Assembly (NCBI GenBank): GCA_040755915.1
Contig: JBFLWM010000035.1
Coordinates: forward strand, 23,975-87,974
Reading direction: 5' to 3'
Length of the DNA stretch: 64,000 nt
From: Sulfurivermis sp040755915
GTDB lineage: Bacteria > Pseudomonadota > Gammaproteobacteria > Thiohalomonadales > Thiohalomonadaceae
In this document: piece by piece, positions 16,732 through 25,741 of the stretch
How positions within the stretch are numbered: the first letter of the stretch is position 1
Layout of the letters: every line of letters starts with the position of its first letter
Notes under the pieces: generated by a model
Seen by the model: the letters and a program-made list of their open reading frames with translations, nothing else
What the model was told of the DNA's origin: nothing
Databases searched by the model: none
Translations under genes and position numbers: made by a program

Positions 16732-17681
16732 TCCTGTTCTTCCCGCGCGATGAGGTGGCGCTGGCGCTCGATGAAGTGGGCGGTGGCGTCGTAGCCGTTC
16801 TCGCGCAGGATGTGGTTGCGCGCCGCCGCCTCCACCAGCACGGCGAGGTTGCGGCCGGGCGCCACCGGCAGCTGGATCTCCGGCACCTCCACCTCGAACA
16901 GGGTGCGGTGGCTGAAGCTGCCCTGCAGGCGATCGATGTTGTGGATGTCGCTCTTGGCGACCGGCACCAGGTTGACGATCAGGCGCAGGTTCTTGTGCCG
17001 TTTCACCGCGCTGTCGCCGAACATGGCGCGGATGTTGAGCAGGCCGAGGCCGCGCACCTCGAGGAAATCCTGCAGCAGCTCGGGGCAGCTGCCGCGCAGG
17101 GTGTCCGGGCCGACGCGGCGGAATTCCGGGGCGTCGTCGGCGATGAGGATGTGGCCGCGGGTGATGAGTTCCAGCGCCAGCTCGCTCTTGCCCACCGAAC
17201 TTTCCCCGGTGAGCAGCACGCCGATGCCCATGACGTCGATGAACACGCCGTGCACCACCTGCTTGTCGGCCAGCAGGTCGGTGAGGTAGTAGTCGAGGTG
17301 GTTGAGCAGCTTGTCGCTGGCGAGGGCCGAGCCGAGCAGTGGCGTATCGTGCTGTTCGGCGGCACGGCGCAGGGCGGTGGGTGCCGGCAGGCCACCGGCG
17401 ATGAGTACCGCCACCGTGGGTTCGGTGAACAGATGGTCCAGCGCCTCGGTATAGGTCTTTTCGTCCAGTCCGAGCAGGTAGTCCAGTTCCGCCGCGCCGA
17501 GGATCTGCAGGCGCGCCGGATGGATCAGGTTGAGATAGCCGACCAGGGCGGCATCGGCGGCATCAGCGGGGTCGCGGCCGATGGTGCGCTCGGCACCGGC
17601 ATGTCCCGCCAGCCAGTGCAGCGCCAGCCGTTTCTGGTAGGTCTCGAACAGGACACGGACGCTGAGGGGCGCGACGGGCAT
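16728..17681 (-). CDS. hprK: HPr kinase/phosphorylase
   Basis: 317 residues. HprK phosphorylates HPr at Ser46 and reverses it by phosphorolysis. The Walker A loop GESSVGKS is at residues 159-166, preceded by H144 (HGVFIDVMGIG), and the K3 loop region PGRNLAVLVEAAARNHILR lies near the C-terminus. HprK is typical of Firmicutes but is known in Proteobacteria with incomplete PTS chains, where it sits between ptsN and rapZ exactly as here. Its target serine is present in the HPr encoded in the same cluster. Confidence 0.96.
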   Translation of the reverse strand: MPVAPLSVRVLFETYQKRLALHWLAGHAGAERTIGRDPADAADAALVGYLNLIHPARLQILGAAELDYLLGLDEKTYTEALDHLFTEPTVAVLIAGGLPAPTALRRAAEQHDTPLLGSALASDKLLNHLDYYLTDLLADKQVVHGVFIDVMGIGVLLTGESSVGKSELALELITRGHILIADDAPEFRRVGPDTLRGSCPELLQDFLEVRGLGLLNIRAMFGDSAVKRHKNLRLIVNLVPVAKSDIHNIDRLQGSFSHRTLFEVEVPEIQLPVAPGRNLAVLVEAAARNHILRENGYDATAHFIERQRHLIAREEQE

Positions 17682-17699
17682 GGCGGGGCGAGCGCTGGA

Positions 17700-18161
17700 T
17701 CAGGCGGCCGGCTTCCACTGGCTGAGCAGGGTGTGCAGCTCGGCGGCGGAGGCGGCGGCGCGCAGGCGGGCGACGAAGGCCGTGTCGCTGAACATCTCCG
17801 CCAGCTGGGCCAGCAACTGCAGATGTTCCTGGGTGGACTGTTCCGGCACCAGCAGGCCGAACAGCAGGTCCACCGGCTCGCCGTCGACGGCGTCGAAGTC
17901 GATGGGCTGCTGCAGCTTGATGAAGGCGCCGACGGTCACCGTGCCGTTCTTGACGCGGCCGTGGGGAATGGCCACGCCATGCCCCAGTCCGGTGCTGCCG
18001 AGACGCTCGCGGGCGATCAGGCTGTCGAACACGTCGGTCGGGTTCAATGCCTGCTGGTCGCCGGCGATGAGTGCGCTCAGCTGTTCCAGCACCCGTTTCT
18101 TGCTGGCCGACGGGTCGCCGCAGGCGACGCGTCCGGCCGTTAGCAGGTCTGCGATATGCAT
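17700..18161 (-). CDS. ptsN: Nitrogen-regulatory PTS EIIA protein PtsN
   Basis: 153 residues, the standard size for EIIA-Ntr. The phosphorylated histidine is H67 in GHGVAIPHGRVKN. PtsN does not transport sugars; in known bacteria it modulates potassium uptake, phosphate signalling and other targets depending on its phosphorylation state. It lies between hpf and hprK, matching rpoN-hpf-ptsN order in E. coli and Pseudomonas. Confidence 0.95.
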   Translation of the reverse strand: MHIADLLTAGRVACGDPSASKKRVLEQLSALIAGDQQALNPTDVFDSLIARERLGSTGLGHGVAIPHGRVKNGTVTVGAFIKLQQPIDFDAVDGEPVDLLFGLLVPEQSTQEHLQLLAQLAEMFSDTAFVARLRAAASAAELHTLLSQWKPAA

Positions 18162-18185
18162 GATGGGGGCGCGGCCGACCGGACC

Positions 18186-18518
18186 TTATTCGCCGGCGGT
18201 GGTGTTCTTCAGCGTGGCGCCTTCCGTGCGGTGGTGATCGGTGAGCTTTTCCTTGTGCTTCTTGATCTGGCGATCCAGCTTGTCGGCCAGGGCGTCGATG
18301 GCGGCGTACATGTCCTCTTCCTCGGCGTTGGCGAACAGGTTGTTGCCGGTGATGGAGAAGGTGGCCTCGGCCTTGTGGCGCAGTTTTTCCACGCTCAGTA
18401 CCACATGCACGTTGGTGACGTGGTCGAAGTGGCGCTCCAGGCGCTCCAGCTTGCTGCTGACGTAGTCACGCAGGGCGGGGGTGATTTCGACGTGGTGGCC
18501 GGTGAGGTTGAGTTGCAT
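18186..18518 (-). CDS. hpf: Ribosome hibernation promoting factor
   Basis: 110 residues from the ATG at 18518 (MQLNLTGHHVEITPALRDYV); AAGGAGAAC precedes it, and a start 8 codons earlier lacks support. HPF binds the small ribosomal subunit and promotes inactive 100S dimers in stationary phase. The HHVEITPAL start, SKLERLERHF and DMYAAIDALADKLDRQIKKHKEK are diagnostic of the short HPF/YfiA type without the long dimerisation domain. Confidence 0.95.
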   Translation of the reverse strand: MQLNLTGHHVEITPALRDYVSSKLERLERHFDHVTNVHVVLSVEKLRHKAEATFSITGNNLFANAEEEDMYAAIDALADKLDRQIKKHKEKLTDHHRTEGATLKNTTAGE

Positions 18519-18560
18519 GGTGTTCTCCTTGGGACGGTTCAAATGCAGTAGATGATGAAA

Positions 18561-20081
18561 TCAGGTCAGACGTTTGCGTTCGTTGGACGGCGGGATGTTC
18601 ATGGCTTCGCGGTATTTGGCGACGGTACGACGGGCCACGTTAATCCCCTGTTTGCAAAGCACTTCGGCGATCTTGCTGTCGCTGAGCGGCTTGGCCGGAT
18701 TTTCCTCGGCGATCATGTTCTTGATAAATGCCCGTATGGCGGTGGATGAGCACTCGCCTCCGCTGGCGGTGCTGACGTGACTGGAGAAGAAATACTTCAG
18801 CTCGAAAATCCCGCGCGGGGTGTGCATGTATTTCTTGGTGGTCACGCGGGAGATGGTGGATTCGTGCATGCCCACCTCCTGGGCAATATCATGCAGCACC
18901 AGCGCCTTCATTGCCACCTCGCCTTGCTCCAGGAAGCCGCGCTGGTGCTCGACGATGCAGCTGGCCACCTTGAGCAGGGTCTCGTTGCGGCTCTGCAGGC
19001 TCTTGATGAACCAGCGCGCCTCCTGCAGGTGGTTTTTCAGGGTGGTGTTGTCGCTGGCCGAGCCGGCCTGCTTCATCAGCCCGGCGTAGGTGGCGTTGAT
19101 GCGCAGGCGCGGTGCCGCCTCCGGGTTCAGCTCCACGCGCCAGGCGCCCTTGACCTTGCGCACGATGACGTCGGGGACGATGTATTCGGTACGGGCGCTG
19201 GAGATCTGCGCGCCGGGGCGCGGGTTGAGCGACTGGATCAGCTTGATGATGCGGCCCAGTTCCTCGTCCTCCAGCTTGAGGCGGCGCTTGAGCTGGTTGT
19301 AGTCGCGCCCGGCCAGCAGGTCGAAATGGTCGCTGAGCAGCTGCACTGCGGCTGCGCGCTGCGGGGTATCCTCCGGCAGCTGGCGTAGCTGCAGCAGCAG
19401 GCTTTCGCGCAGGTCACGCGCCGCCACCCCCGGCGGGTCGAGGTTCTGCACCGCGTGCAGCACCGCCTCCACCTCGTCCGGGTCGATGTCGAATTCCCCG
19501 CGCAGGCCTTCATACAGCTCCTCCAGCGGCACGCTGAGGAAGCCGTCGTCGTCCACCGCATCGACGATGGCCTCGGCGATGGCGCGGTCGGTGTCGCTCA
19601 TGGGCATCAGGCGCAGCTGCCAGGTGAGGTGTTCCTGCAGGGTTTCGCCCGAGGTGTCGCCGTAGTCGGTGTCGTAGTCCTCGCTGTCGTAGCTGGAGGC
19701 GCCGCCGCTGTTGATGTTGTCGTAGATGTCTTCCCAGGCGCTGTCCACCGGCAGTTCGTCGGGGATGTCGCTGCTGGTCTGCAGTTCCAGGTCGTGCTCG
19801 GCGGCGGGGGCCTCGTGGCGCGGCTCGGCCTCCGCCACTTCGCTGTCGGGGTAGCTGTCCGCTTCCGGCGCCGGCGCGACGGCTTCGTCACCCGCGTCGA
19901 GACCCTCCAGGCCCTCGTCCTCGCCCTCCTCGGCCAGTTCCAGCATGACGTTGGATTCCAGCGCCTGCTGCACCTCCATCTGCAGCTCGAGCGTCGACAG
20001 CTGCAACAGGCGGATCGCCTGCTGCAGTTGCGGGGTCATGGTGAGCTGCTGACCGAGCCGGAGCTGTAATGACTGTTTCAT
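18561..20081 (-). CDS. rpoN: RNA polymerase sigma-54 factor RpoN
   Basis: 506 residues. Sigma-54 directs RNA polymerase to -24/-12 promoters activated by enhancer-binding ATPases. Region I is Gln/Leu-rich (MKQSLQLRLGQQLTMTPQL); region II is a long acidic stretch (about residues 50-130); the core-binding domain follows, then the helix-turn-helix and the RpoN box ARRTVAKYRE at residues 483-492. It lies 96 bases downstream of lptB, and the gap contains a near-consensus sigma-54 promoter, described separately. Confidence 0.97.
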   Translation of the reverse strand: MKQSLQLRLGQQLTMTPQLQQAIRLLQLSTLELQMEVQQALESNVMLELAEEGEDEGLEGLDAGDEAVAPAPEADSYPDSEVAEAEPRHEAPAAEHDLELQTSSDIPDELPVDSAWEDIYDNINSGGASSYDSEDYDTDYGDTSGETLQEHLTWQLRLMPMSDTDRAIAEAIVDAVDDDGFLSVPLEELYEGLRGEFDIDPDEVEAVLHAVQNLDPPGVAARDLRESLLLQLRQLPEDTPQRAAAVQLLSDHFDLLAGRDYNQLKRRLKLEDEELGRIIKLIQSLNPRPGAQISSARTEYIVPDVIVRKVKGAWRVELNPEAAPRLRINATYAGLMKQAGSASDNTTLKNHLQEARWFIKSLQSRNETLLKVASCIVEHQRGFLEQGEVAMKALVLHDIAQEVGMHESTISRVTTKKYMHTPRGIFELKYFFSSHVSTASGGECSSTAIRAFIKNMIAEENPAKPLSDSKIAEVLCKQGINVARRTVAKYREAMNIPPSNERKRLT

Positions 20082-20122
20082 TGGGTTATTGGCGCGCCGG
20101 GAGGCGGGAAGGCAATTCTACC

Positions 20123-20137
20123 GCAAAGAGCGTGCCA
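20123..20137 (-). promoter_or_regulatory. Candidate sigma-54 (-24/-12) promoter upstream of rpoN
   Basis: Read on the minus strand the site is TGGCAC-gctct-TTGC, which matches the TGGCAC-N5-TTGC consensus at every specified position (only the base after the -12 GC differs from the preferred A/T). Its -12 element would start RNA around 20111, about 30 bases before the rpoN start codon. A TAGAAT -10-like hexamer (20120-20115) overlaps it, so a sigma-70 promoter may share the location. Function is inferred. Confidence 0.55.
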
Positions 20138-20177
20138 GAGTAAGGAAGAACACGGATGGAGGCAGCTGCGGATGCGG

Positions 20178-20905
<728 letters not shown>

Positions 20906-20909
<4 letters not shown>

Positions 20910-21415
20910 GGTTTCTTCTCCCCTTCGGTGCGCGGCTGGATGACGGCATGGACACGGCCGCTGCCGTTGTCCTGGCCGCTGGCCTGCACCCGGCTCTGCA
21001 CGATGTCGTAGTCGATGCGCTCGCCGCTGAAGCGGTCGCCGCCCTGCTGGACCCAGGCGGCGCCGCGCAGATGCAGGCGATCTTCGCTGGCGCGGTAGTC
21101 GAGCTGCAGGGCCTCGCCCTCGACGTCCGCCGTGGCGCCCTCCGGGCGCTGGCGGAAGCGCACCGGCCGGCCCTCCGCCTCGAGGCGATCCAGTTCGTCG
21201 TTGCTGCGGTAGACCTTGAGCAGGTCGGCCTCCATGTGCAGCGTGCCCTGATCCAGCACCACATTGCCGCGGTAGGTGCTGACCCCGCTGCGGTTGTCCA
21301 TTTCCGCCCAGTCGGCACGCACGTGGATGGGTTGCTGGCGGTCGCTCTCCAGGGCGGCGGCCAGGCCCGGCAGGGCGAGCAGGAGGCAGCCGAGAAGCTT
21401 AAGGTGACGGGACAT
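20906..21415 (-). CDS. lptA: LPS transport periplasmic protein LptA
   Basis: 169 residues with an N-terminal signal peptide (MSRHLKLLGCLLLALPGLAAALE). LptA forms the periplasmic bridge that conducts LPS to the outer membrane. The OstA-type beta-jellyroll is evident: QPIHVRADWAEMDNRSGVSTYRGNV, then LHMEADLLKVY and GDRFSGERIDYDI. It overlaps the end of lptC by 17 bases and the start of lptB by 4, so the three are tightly coupled. Confidence 0.95.
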
Positions 21416-21962
21416 AATTCCCCCTGACCTGGGCCAGCAGCACCAGGCGCTCTTCCTTCATGTAGGCGCGCATGCCGACGGCGTCGACACGGCCCTCCGG
21501 GTTGGTGATGGTGACCGGGGCATCGGTTTCGGCGTAGCGCTCCTTCGGCCGCAGCAGCATGGCGTCGGTGGTGAGCACCAGCAGGCCGCCCGCGTCCTCG
21601 CGGGTCATTCGTACGCCGCCGGACAGCTGCACCTCCCTGCCGTCGCCGCTGACCAGGCCGCGGGCGGCGTCGATCTGCCAGGGCGGCGTGTCGTCCGCCG
21701 TGTCGTACAGCGTCATGCGCGGCTCGGTCAGGTCCATCGAGCCGTCATCGGCGTAGCGCAGCATGAATTCGGCGGCCAGGCGCTGGTCCGGCCGGCCCTC
21801 CAGGTTCATGGTGGTGGTGATGAAGTCGCGCAGAAAATATTCCGGCACGTGCCTTGCCTCGGCGGCACGCTCGCGCTCGGTCTCCTCGCGCCGGCTGAAC
21901 AGCCAGTGGGCGAGGAGGGCGAGGGCGACCAGCACCGTGACGGCAAGGAGGCGGCGGTTCAT
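21399..21962 (-). CDS. lptC: LPS export protein LptC
   Basis: 187 residues. A single N-terminal membrane helix (RLLAVTVLVALALLAHWLF) anchors a periplasmic OstA-like domain that receives LPS from LptBFG and passes it to LptA. Conserved features include PEYFLRDFITTTMNLEGRPDQRLAAE and the later GDGREVQLSGGVRM strand. Sequence conservation of LptC is generally low, and the identification rests equally on its place between kdsC and lptA. Confidence 0.93.
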   Translation of the reverse strand: MNRRLLAVTVLVALALLAHWLFSRREETERERAAEARHVPEYFLRDFITTTMNLEGRPDQRLAAEFMLRYADDGSMDLTEPRMTLYDTADDTPPWQIDAARGLVSGDGREVQLSGGVRMTREDAGGLLVLTTDAMLLRPKERYAETDAPVTITNPEGRVDAVGMRAYMKEERLVLLAQVRGNYVPSP

Positions 21963-22483
21963 GCGAGATAGTGTTGCAGCTGGGCATCAAGCGTGCCCTG
22001 CGCGCGCATGATCAGTTCGCACACGTCGCGCGCCGCGCCGCGACCGCCGCCGTGCTCGCTGATCCAGTGGGCATGCTGTTTGACCAGGGGGTGGGCGTCC
22101 TGCACCGCCAGGGCCAGGCCGACGCGGCGCATCACCGGCAGGTCCACCACATCGTCACCGGTGTAGGCCACCTGATGCGGCGCCAGGCCGAGCTTGGCGA
22201 TCAGTTCTTCGAAGGCCGGCAGCTTTTCCAGCTTGCCCTGGTAGACATGACGGATGCCGAGGCTGTCCATGCGGTGTTTGACCACCTGCGAGGTGCGGCC
22301 GGTGATGATGCCGATCTCCACGCCGCTGGCCTGCAGCATCTTCATGCCGTGGCCGTCGCGGGAGTGGAAGGCCTTGTATTCCTGGCCGTCATCGCCCAGG
22401 TACAGGCTGCCGTCGGTGAGCACGCCGTCGACGTCGAAGATCACCAGGCGTATCTGTGCGGCTTTTTCCAGTATGTCCTGCAT
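21959..22483 (-). CDS. kdsC: 3-deoxy-D-manno-octulosonate 8-phosphate phosphatase KdsC
   Basis: 174 residues from the ATG at 22483 (MQDILEKAAQIRLVIFDVDG). KdsC removes phosphate from KDO-8-P in LPS inner-core synthesis. It is a capless HAD phosphatase: D17 and D19 in FDVDGVLTDG, the ITGRTS loop, and YTGDDVVDLPVM with the acidic metal ligands. The stop overlaps lptC by 4 bases. A 127-base gap with a hairpin separates it from kdsD. Confidence 0.96.
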   Translation of the reverse strand: MQDILEKAAQIRLVIFDVDGVLTDGSLYLGDDGQEYKAFHSRDGHGMKMLQASGVEIGIITGRTSQVVKHRMDSLGIRHVYQGKLEKLPAFEELIAKLGLAPHQVAYTGDDVVDLPVMRRVGLALAVQDAHPLVKQHAHWISEHGGGRGAARDVCELIMRAQGTLDAQLQHYLA

Positions 22484-22523
22484 CGAGTGCTCCGCTCTTT
22501 GTGTTGGGGCCGCGGTCAGAGGG

Positions 22524-22550
22524 CAGAAGCACGGTGCCGTGTCTTCTGCG
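22524..22550. repeat. Hairpin in the kdsD-kdsC gap
   Basis: gcagaag-cacg (22524-22534) pairs with cgtg-t-cttctgc (22539-22550), with one unpaired base. Outer segments (gagggcag near 22520 and ctgccctc near 22607) can extend pairing across the gap. There is no T tract on either strand, so it is not a classic terminator. It sits in the only sizeable gap inside the antiporter-kds-lpt run. Confidence 0.45.
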
Positions 22551-22610
22551 TGGGTTTGGCGGTTTTGTCCTCTGCCGTGCCGCGTTGTTGTTCTGTCGTT
22601 CCCGCTGCCC

Positions 22611-23597
22611 TCAGACGACGCCGGCACGCAGCAGGTCGTGCATGTTGATGGCTCCGCACAGCACGCCGTCGGCATCGACCACCGGCAGGGCGTTGATGCG
22701 TTTCTCGTCCATGATGTGCAGGGCCTCGGCGGCCAGCAGGTCGGCGCGGATGGTGGTGCAGCCGCGGGTCATCACCTCGACCACCTTCATGCCGGCGATC
22801 GCCACCTCGCCGTGGTCGAGCAGGCGGCGTAGGTCGCCGTCGGTGAAGATGCCGATGATGCGGCCGCTGTCGTCCACCACCGAGGTCATGCCCAGCCCCT
22901 TGCGCGTCATTTCCAGCAGGGCATCACGCAGCGACGCCTCCGCGCCGACGCGGGGAATGCTCTCGCCGGTGTGCATGATGTCCTCGATGCGCAGCAGCAG
23001 GCGGCGGCCCAGGCTGCCGGCCGGGTGGGACAGGGCGAAGTCTTCGGCGGTGAAGCCGCGTGCCTCCAGCAGGGCCACGGCCAGGGCATCGCCCATGGCC
23101 AGGGTGGCGGTGGTGCTGGAGGTGGGGGCCAGGCCCAGCGGGCAGGCCTCCCGCTCCACGCTGACATCCAGGTTGACCTCGGCGGCCTTGGCCAGACGCG
23201 AGCGCGGATTGCCGGTGAGGCTGATGAGCGGCACGCCGAGGCGCTTGATCAGGGGCAGGATGGTGAGGAGCTCATCGGTTTCGCCCGAGTTGGACAGGGC
23301 CAGCACCACATCTTTGGCGGTGATCATGCCGAGGTCGCCGTGGCTGGCCTCGCCGGGGTGGACGAAGAAGGCCGGCGAGCCGGTACTGGCCAGGGTGGCG
23401 GCGATCTTGGCGCCGATGTGGCCGGACTTGCCCATGCCGGTGACCACGATGCGGCCCTCGCAGGCCAGCATGTGGCGGCAGGCACGGGCGAAGCCGGCAT
23501 CGATGCGCCCGCTGAGGGTGGCCACCGCCGCGGCCTCGGTCTCCAGCACCGCACGGCCGAGCTGCTGCAGCTTGTCGTCGTCGGCGGGGCGGGTCAT
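22611..23597 (-). CDS. kdsD: Arabinose-5-phosphate isomerase KdsD
   Basis: 328 residues from the ATG at 23597 (MTRPADDDKLQQLG). KdsD converts ribulose-5-phosphate to arabinose-5-phosphate, the first committed step to KDO. The SIS domain has GMGKSGH (54-60), EASHGDLGM and LALSNSGETDEL; two CBS domains follow (EDIMHTGESIPRVG and VVEVMTRGCTTIRADL). Length equals that of E. coli KdsD. The start overlaps the HMA-protein stop by 4 bases. Confidence 0.96.
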   Translation of the reverse strand: MTRPADDDKLQQLGRAVLETEAAAVATLSGRIDAGFARACRHMLACEGRIVVTGMGKSGHIGAKIAATLASTGSPAFFVHPGEASHGDLGMITAKDVVLALSNSGETDELLTILPLIKRLGVPLISLTGNPRSRLAKAAEVNLDVSVEREACPLGLAPTSSTTATLAMGDALAVALLEARGFTAEDFALSHPAGSLGRRLLLRIEDIMHTGESIPRVGAEASLRDALLEMTRKGLGMTSVVDDSGRIIGIFTDGDLRRLLDHGEVAIAGMKVVEVMTRGCTTIRADLLAAEALHIMDEKRINALPVVDADGVLCGAINMHDLLRAGVV

Positions 23598-23794
23598 CCG
23601 GCCACCGGGTAGCCGAGTTCGGCCAGCTTGGCGGTGAGGGCGGCGCGATCCAGGCCTTCGCCGCGCACCGTCACCTGTCCGGCCAGGGTCACCTCCACGG
23701 CACTGACGCCGGGCAGGTCCTTGAGGCCGTTGTGGATGTTGGCGACGCAGCCGCCGCACTTGACGTTCTTCACGCTGAACTCTTCCGTTTGCAT
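23594..23794 (-). CDS. Small heavy-metal-associated (HMA) domain protein, CopZ-like
   Basis: 66 residues forming one ferredoxin-like HMA domain. KCGGC (residues 12-16) is the metal-binding CxxC loop; the pattern FSVKNVKCGGCVANI, then GVSAVEVTLAGQVTV and LTAKLAELGYPV is the usual beta-alpha-beta-beta-alpha-beta layout. Such proteins usually carry Cu(I) to P-type ATPases, but no copper transporter is near. It lies between the antiporter and kdsD, overlapping kdsD by 4 bases, so it is expressed with LPS sugar genes. Metal and partner are unknown. Confidence 0.85.
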   Translation of the reverse strand: MQTEEFSVKNVKCGGCVANIHNGLKDLPGVSAVEVTLAGQVTVRGEGLDRAALTAKLAELGYPVAG

Positions 23795-23806
23795 CGGTCG
23801 CCTCCC

Positions 23807-24799
23807 TTACTGGGTGCTGGCGTGGAACAACAGGCCCATGTAGGCGATGAAGCCTATCAGCAGGATGCCGCCCTCCGGCCGGTTGATGCGGCCCTGGCCG
23901 CGGAAGCCGTAGGCGAAGGCGAACAGCAGCACGGTGAAACCGAACATGATGGGGAAGTCGCGCGTCATCACGTCGTCCGGGGTCGCCAGCGGGTGGATCA
24001 GGCCGGGCAGGCCGAGCACGGCCAGCAGATTGAACATATTGGAGCCCAACACGTTGCCGATGGCAATGTCGTCCTCCCCCTTGAGGGCGCCGGTAATGGA
24101 GGCCGCCAGTTCCGGCAGGCTGGTGCCGATGGCGACGATGGTCAGGCCGATGATGAGGTCGGGCACGCCGAAATGCTGCGCCACGTTGACCGCGCCCCAC
24201 ACCAGCAGGCGCGAGCTGAGCAGCAGGACCACCAGCCCGAACGCCACCCAGAACAGGGCGCGGCCCATGGCCATGTCGGCCGGTATCTCCTCGGCAAATT
24301 CATCCTGCAGCGGGTCGCAGGCCTGTACCGCCGGGTCGCAGGCACGTTCGCGCAGGCCCAGGCCCACCAGCCAGTACACCATCAGGCCGAAACCGGCCAG
24401 CAGGATTACGCCGTCGATACGGCTGAGCTCGCCATCCAGCAGCAGGATCAGGGCCAGGGTGGTGACGGCGAACAGGATGGGGAACTCGCGGCGCAGGGTT
24501 TCCGAATGCACCGACAGCGGGGCGATGAGGGCGGTGAGGCCCAGCACCAGGCCGACGTTGGTGATGTTGGAGCCGATGGCATTGCCCACCGCGATGCCGG
24601 GATTGCCGGCCCAGGCCGCCATGGCCGAGACCAGCATCTCCGGCGCCGAGGTGCCGAAGCCGACAATGGTCAGGCCGATGATCAGGGGCGAGACGCCCAG
24701 GTTGCGGGCGGTGGCGGCGGCGCCGGTGACGAAACGGTCGGCGCCCCACACCAGCAGCACGAAGCCGCCGAGGATGGCAAGAAACGAGGTCCAGAGCAT
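23807..24799 (-). CDS. Calcium/sodium antiporter, YrbG family
   Basis: 330 residues from the ATG at 24799 (MLWTSFLAILGGFVLLVWGADRFV). It is a CaCA-superfamily exchanger with about ten membrane helices in two inverted repeats. The alpha-repeat motifs are GFGTSAPEMLVSAMAAW and AIGTSLPELAASITGAL, both followed by GNxxGSNxxN segments. In E. coli yrbG also precedes kdsD. A cytoplasmic acidic loop between the halves is typical. Ion specificity is not directly visible. Confidence 0.93.
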   Translation of the reverse strand: MLWTSFLAILGGFVLLVWGADRFVTGAAATARNLGVSPLIIGLTIVGFGTSAPEMLVSAMAAWAGNPGIAVGNAIGSNITNVGLVLGLTALIAPLSVHSETLRREFPILFAVTTLALILLLDGELSRIDGVILLAGFGLMVYWLVGLGLRERACDPAVQACDPLQDEFAEEIPADMAMGRALFWVAFGLVVLLLSSRLLVWGAVNVAQHFGVPDLIIGLTIVAIGTSLPELAASITGALKGEDDIAIGNVLGSNMFNLLAVLGLPGLIHPLATPDDVMTRDFPIMFGFTVLLFAFAYGFRGQGRINRPEGGILLIGFIAYMGLLFHASTQ

Positions 24800-24909
24800 G
24801 GTTATCCAGTCGAAAAGGAGAGGCGGGCATTCTGCCACAAGAGGGGATGGGCGAGATACGAGGGGACTGGGGCGTCGTATCCGGTATCCCCGGGGCGTGG
24901 TCAGGGCCG

Positions 24910-25656
24910 TTACTGTGCCGGCGGCTCATCCGGCGGCAGGTCTTCAAATTCGTCGAAATCGAACTCAGGTGCCGGCGGGTTGCCGTCGTAAACCCGGTTT
25001 TCCCGCATCTGCAGCCAGGATTCGCGCATGAACAGGTAGGGGTCGAGGGCCCCCTGTTCCATCAGGCGGGTGGTGCGCAGCAGGCCGGCGCGGGTGTCCA
25101 CGGCGCCGAGACCGATGAGGGTATAGCGGGCCCCGTCGCTCTCCACCTCGTTGAGGAGGTTGAACTGGCTGTAGTCCACCGCCAGGCCGGTGCCGTCGCG
25201 CAGGGAGCTGGGACCGAGAATGGGCAGCACCAGATAGGGGCCGGAGCCCACGCCCCAGTAACCCAGGGTCTGGCCGAAGTCCTCTTCGTGCTTGGTCAGG
25301 CCCATGGGGGTGGCGACGTCGATGAGGCCGCCGATGCCGACGGTGGTGTTCCACAGCAGGCGCGAGAAATCGGAGGCCGCCTGGCGGAACTTCAGCTGCA
25401 GCAGGTCGTTGGCCAGGACCACCACATCGCCCAGATTGCTGAAGAAATTCGATACACCAGTACGCGCCGTCTGCGGCACCACCTCGACATAGCCTTCGGC
25501 CACCGGTTTCAGGATCTTGTTGTCGAAGTCGGTGTTGAAGTCATACATGCCGCGGTTGAAGCTTTCCCAGGGATCGCGCGGGTCGCGCTCGCCGGGGACG
25601 GTGGCGCAGCCGGTGAGGGCGAGGAGCAGGGGAAGGAGAAGGAAGCGCGGGCTCAC
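24910..25656 (-). CDS. mlaA: Outer-membrane phospholipid-removal lipoprotein MlaA (VacJ)
   Basis: 248 residues with a lipoprotein signal ending in LTGC. MlaA sits in the outer membrane with porins and removes mislocalised phospholipids from the outer leaflet. Family motifs DPWESFNRGMYDFN, GVSNFFSNLGD, TVGIGGLIDVAT and LGYWGVGSGPYLVLPILGPSS are all present. The tail is acidic and Pro-rich (EFDFDEFEDLPPDEPP). It is about 900 bases from mlaFED but on the opposite strand. Confidence 0.96.
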   Translation of the reverse strand: MSPRFLLLPLLLALTGCATVPGERDPRDPWESFNRGMYDFNTDFDNKILKPVAEGYVEVVPQTARTGVSNFFSNLGDVVVLANDLLQLKFRQAASDFSRLLWNTTVGIGGLIDVATPMGLTKHEEDFGQTLGYWGVGSGPYLVLPILGPSSLRDGTGLAVDYSQFNLLNEVESDGARYTLIGLGAVDTRAGLLRTTRLMEQGALDPYLFMRESWLQMRENRVYDGNPPAPEFDFDEFEDLPPDEPPAQ

Positions 25657-25741
25657 GGTTGGAGGTTTTCTGGTTGGTGTTGGTTTTCGCGTGGAACGAG
25701 CGGCACCTTACCTCATTTTTCCTGAACCTGAAATCCGGTAG

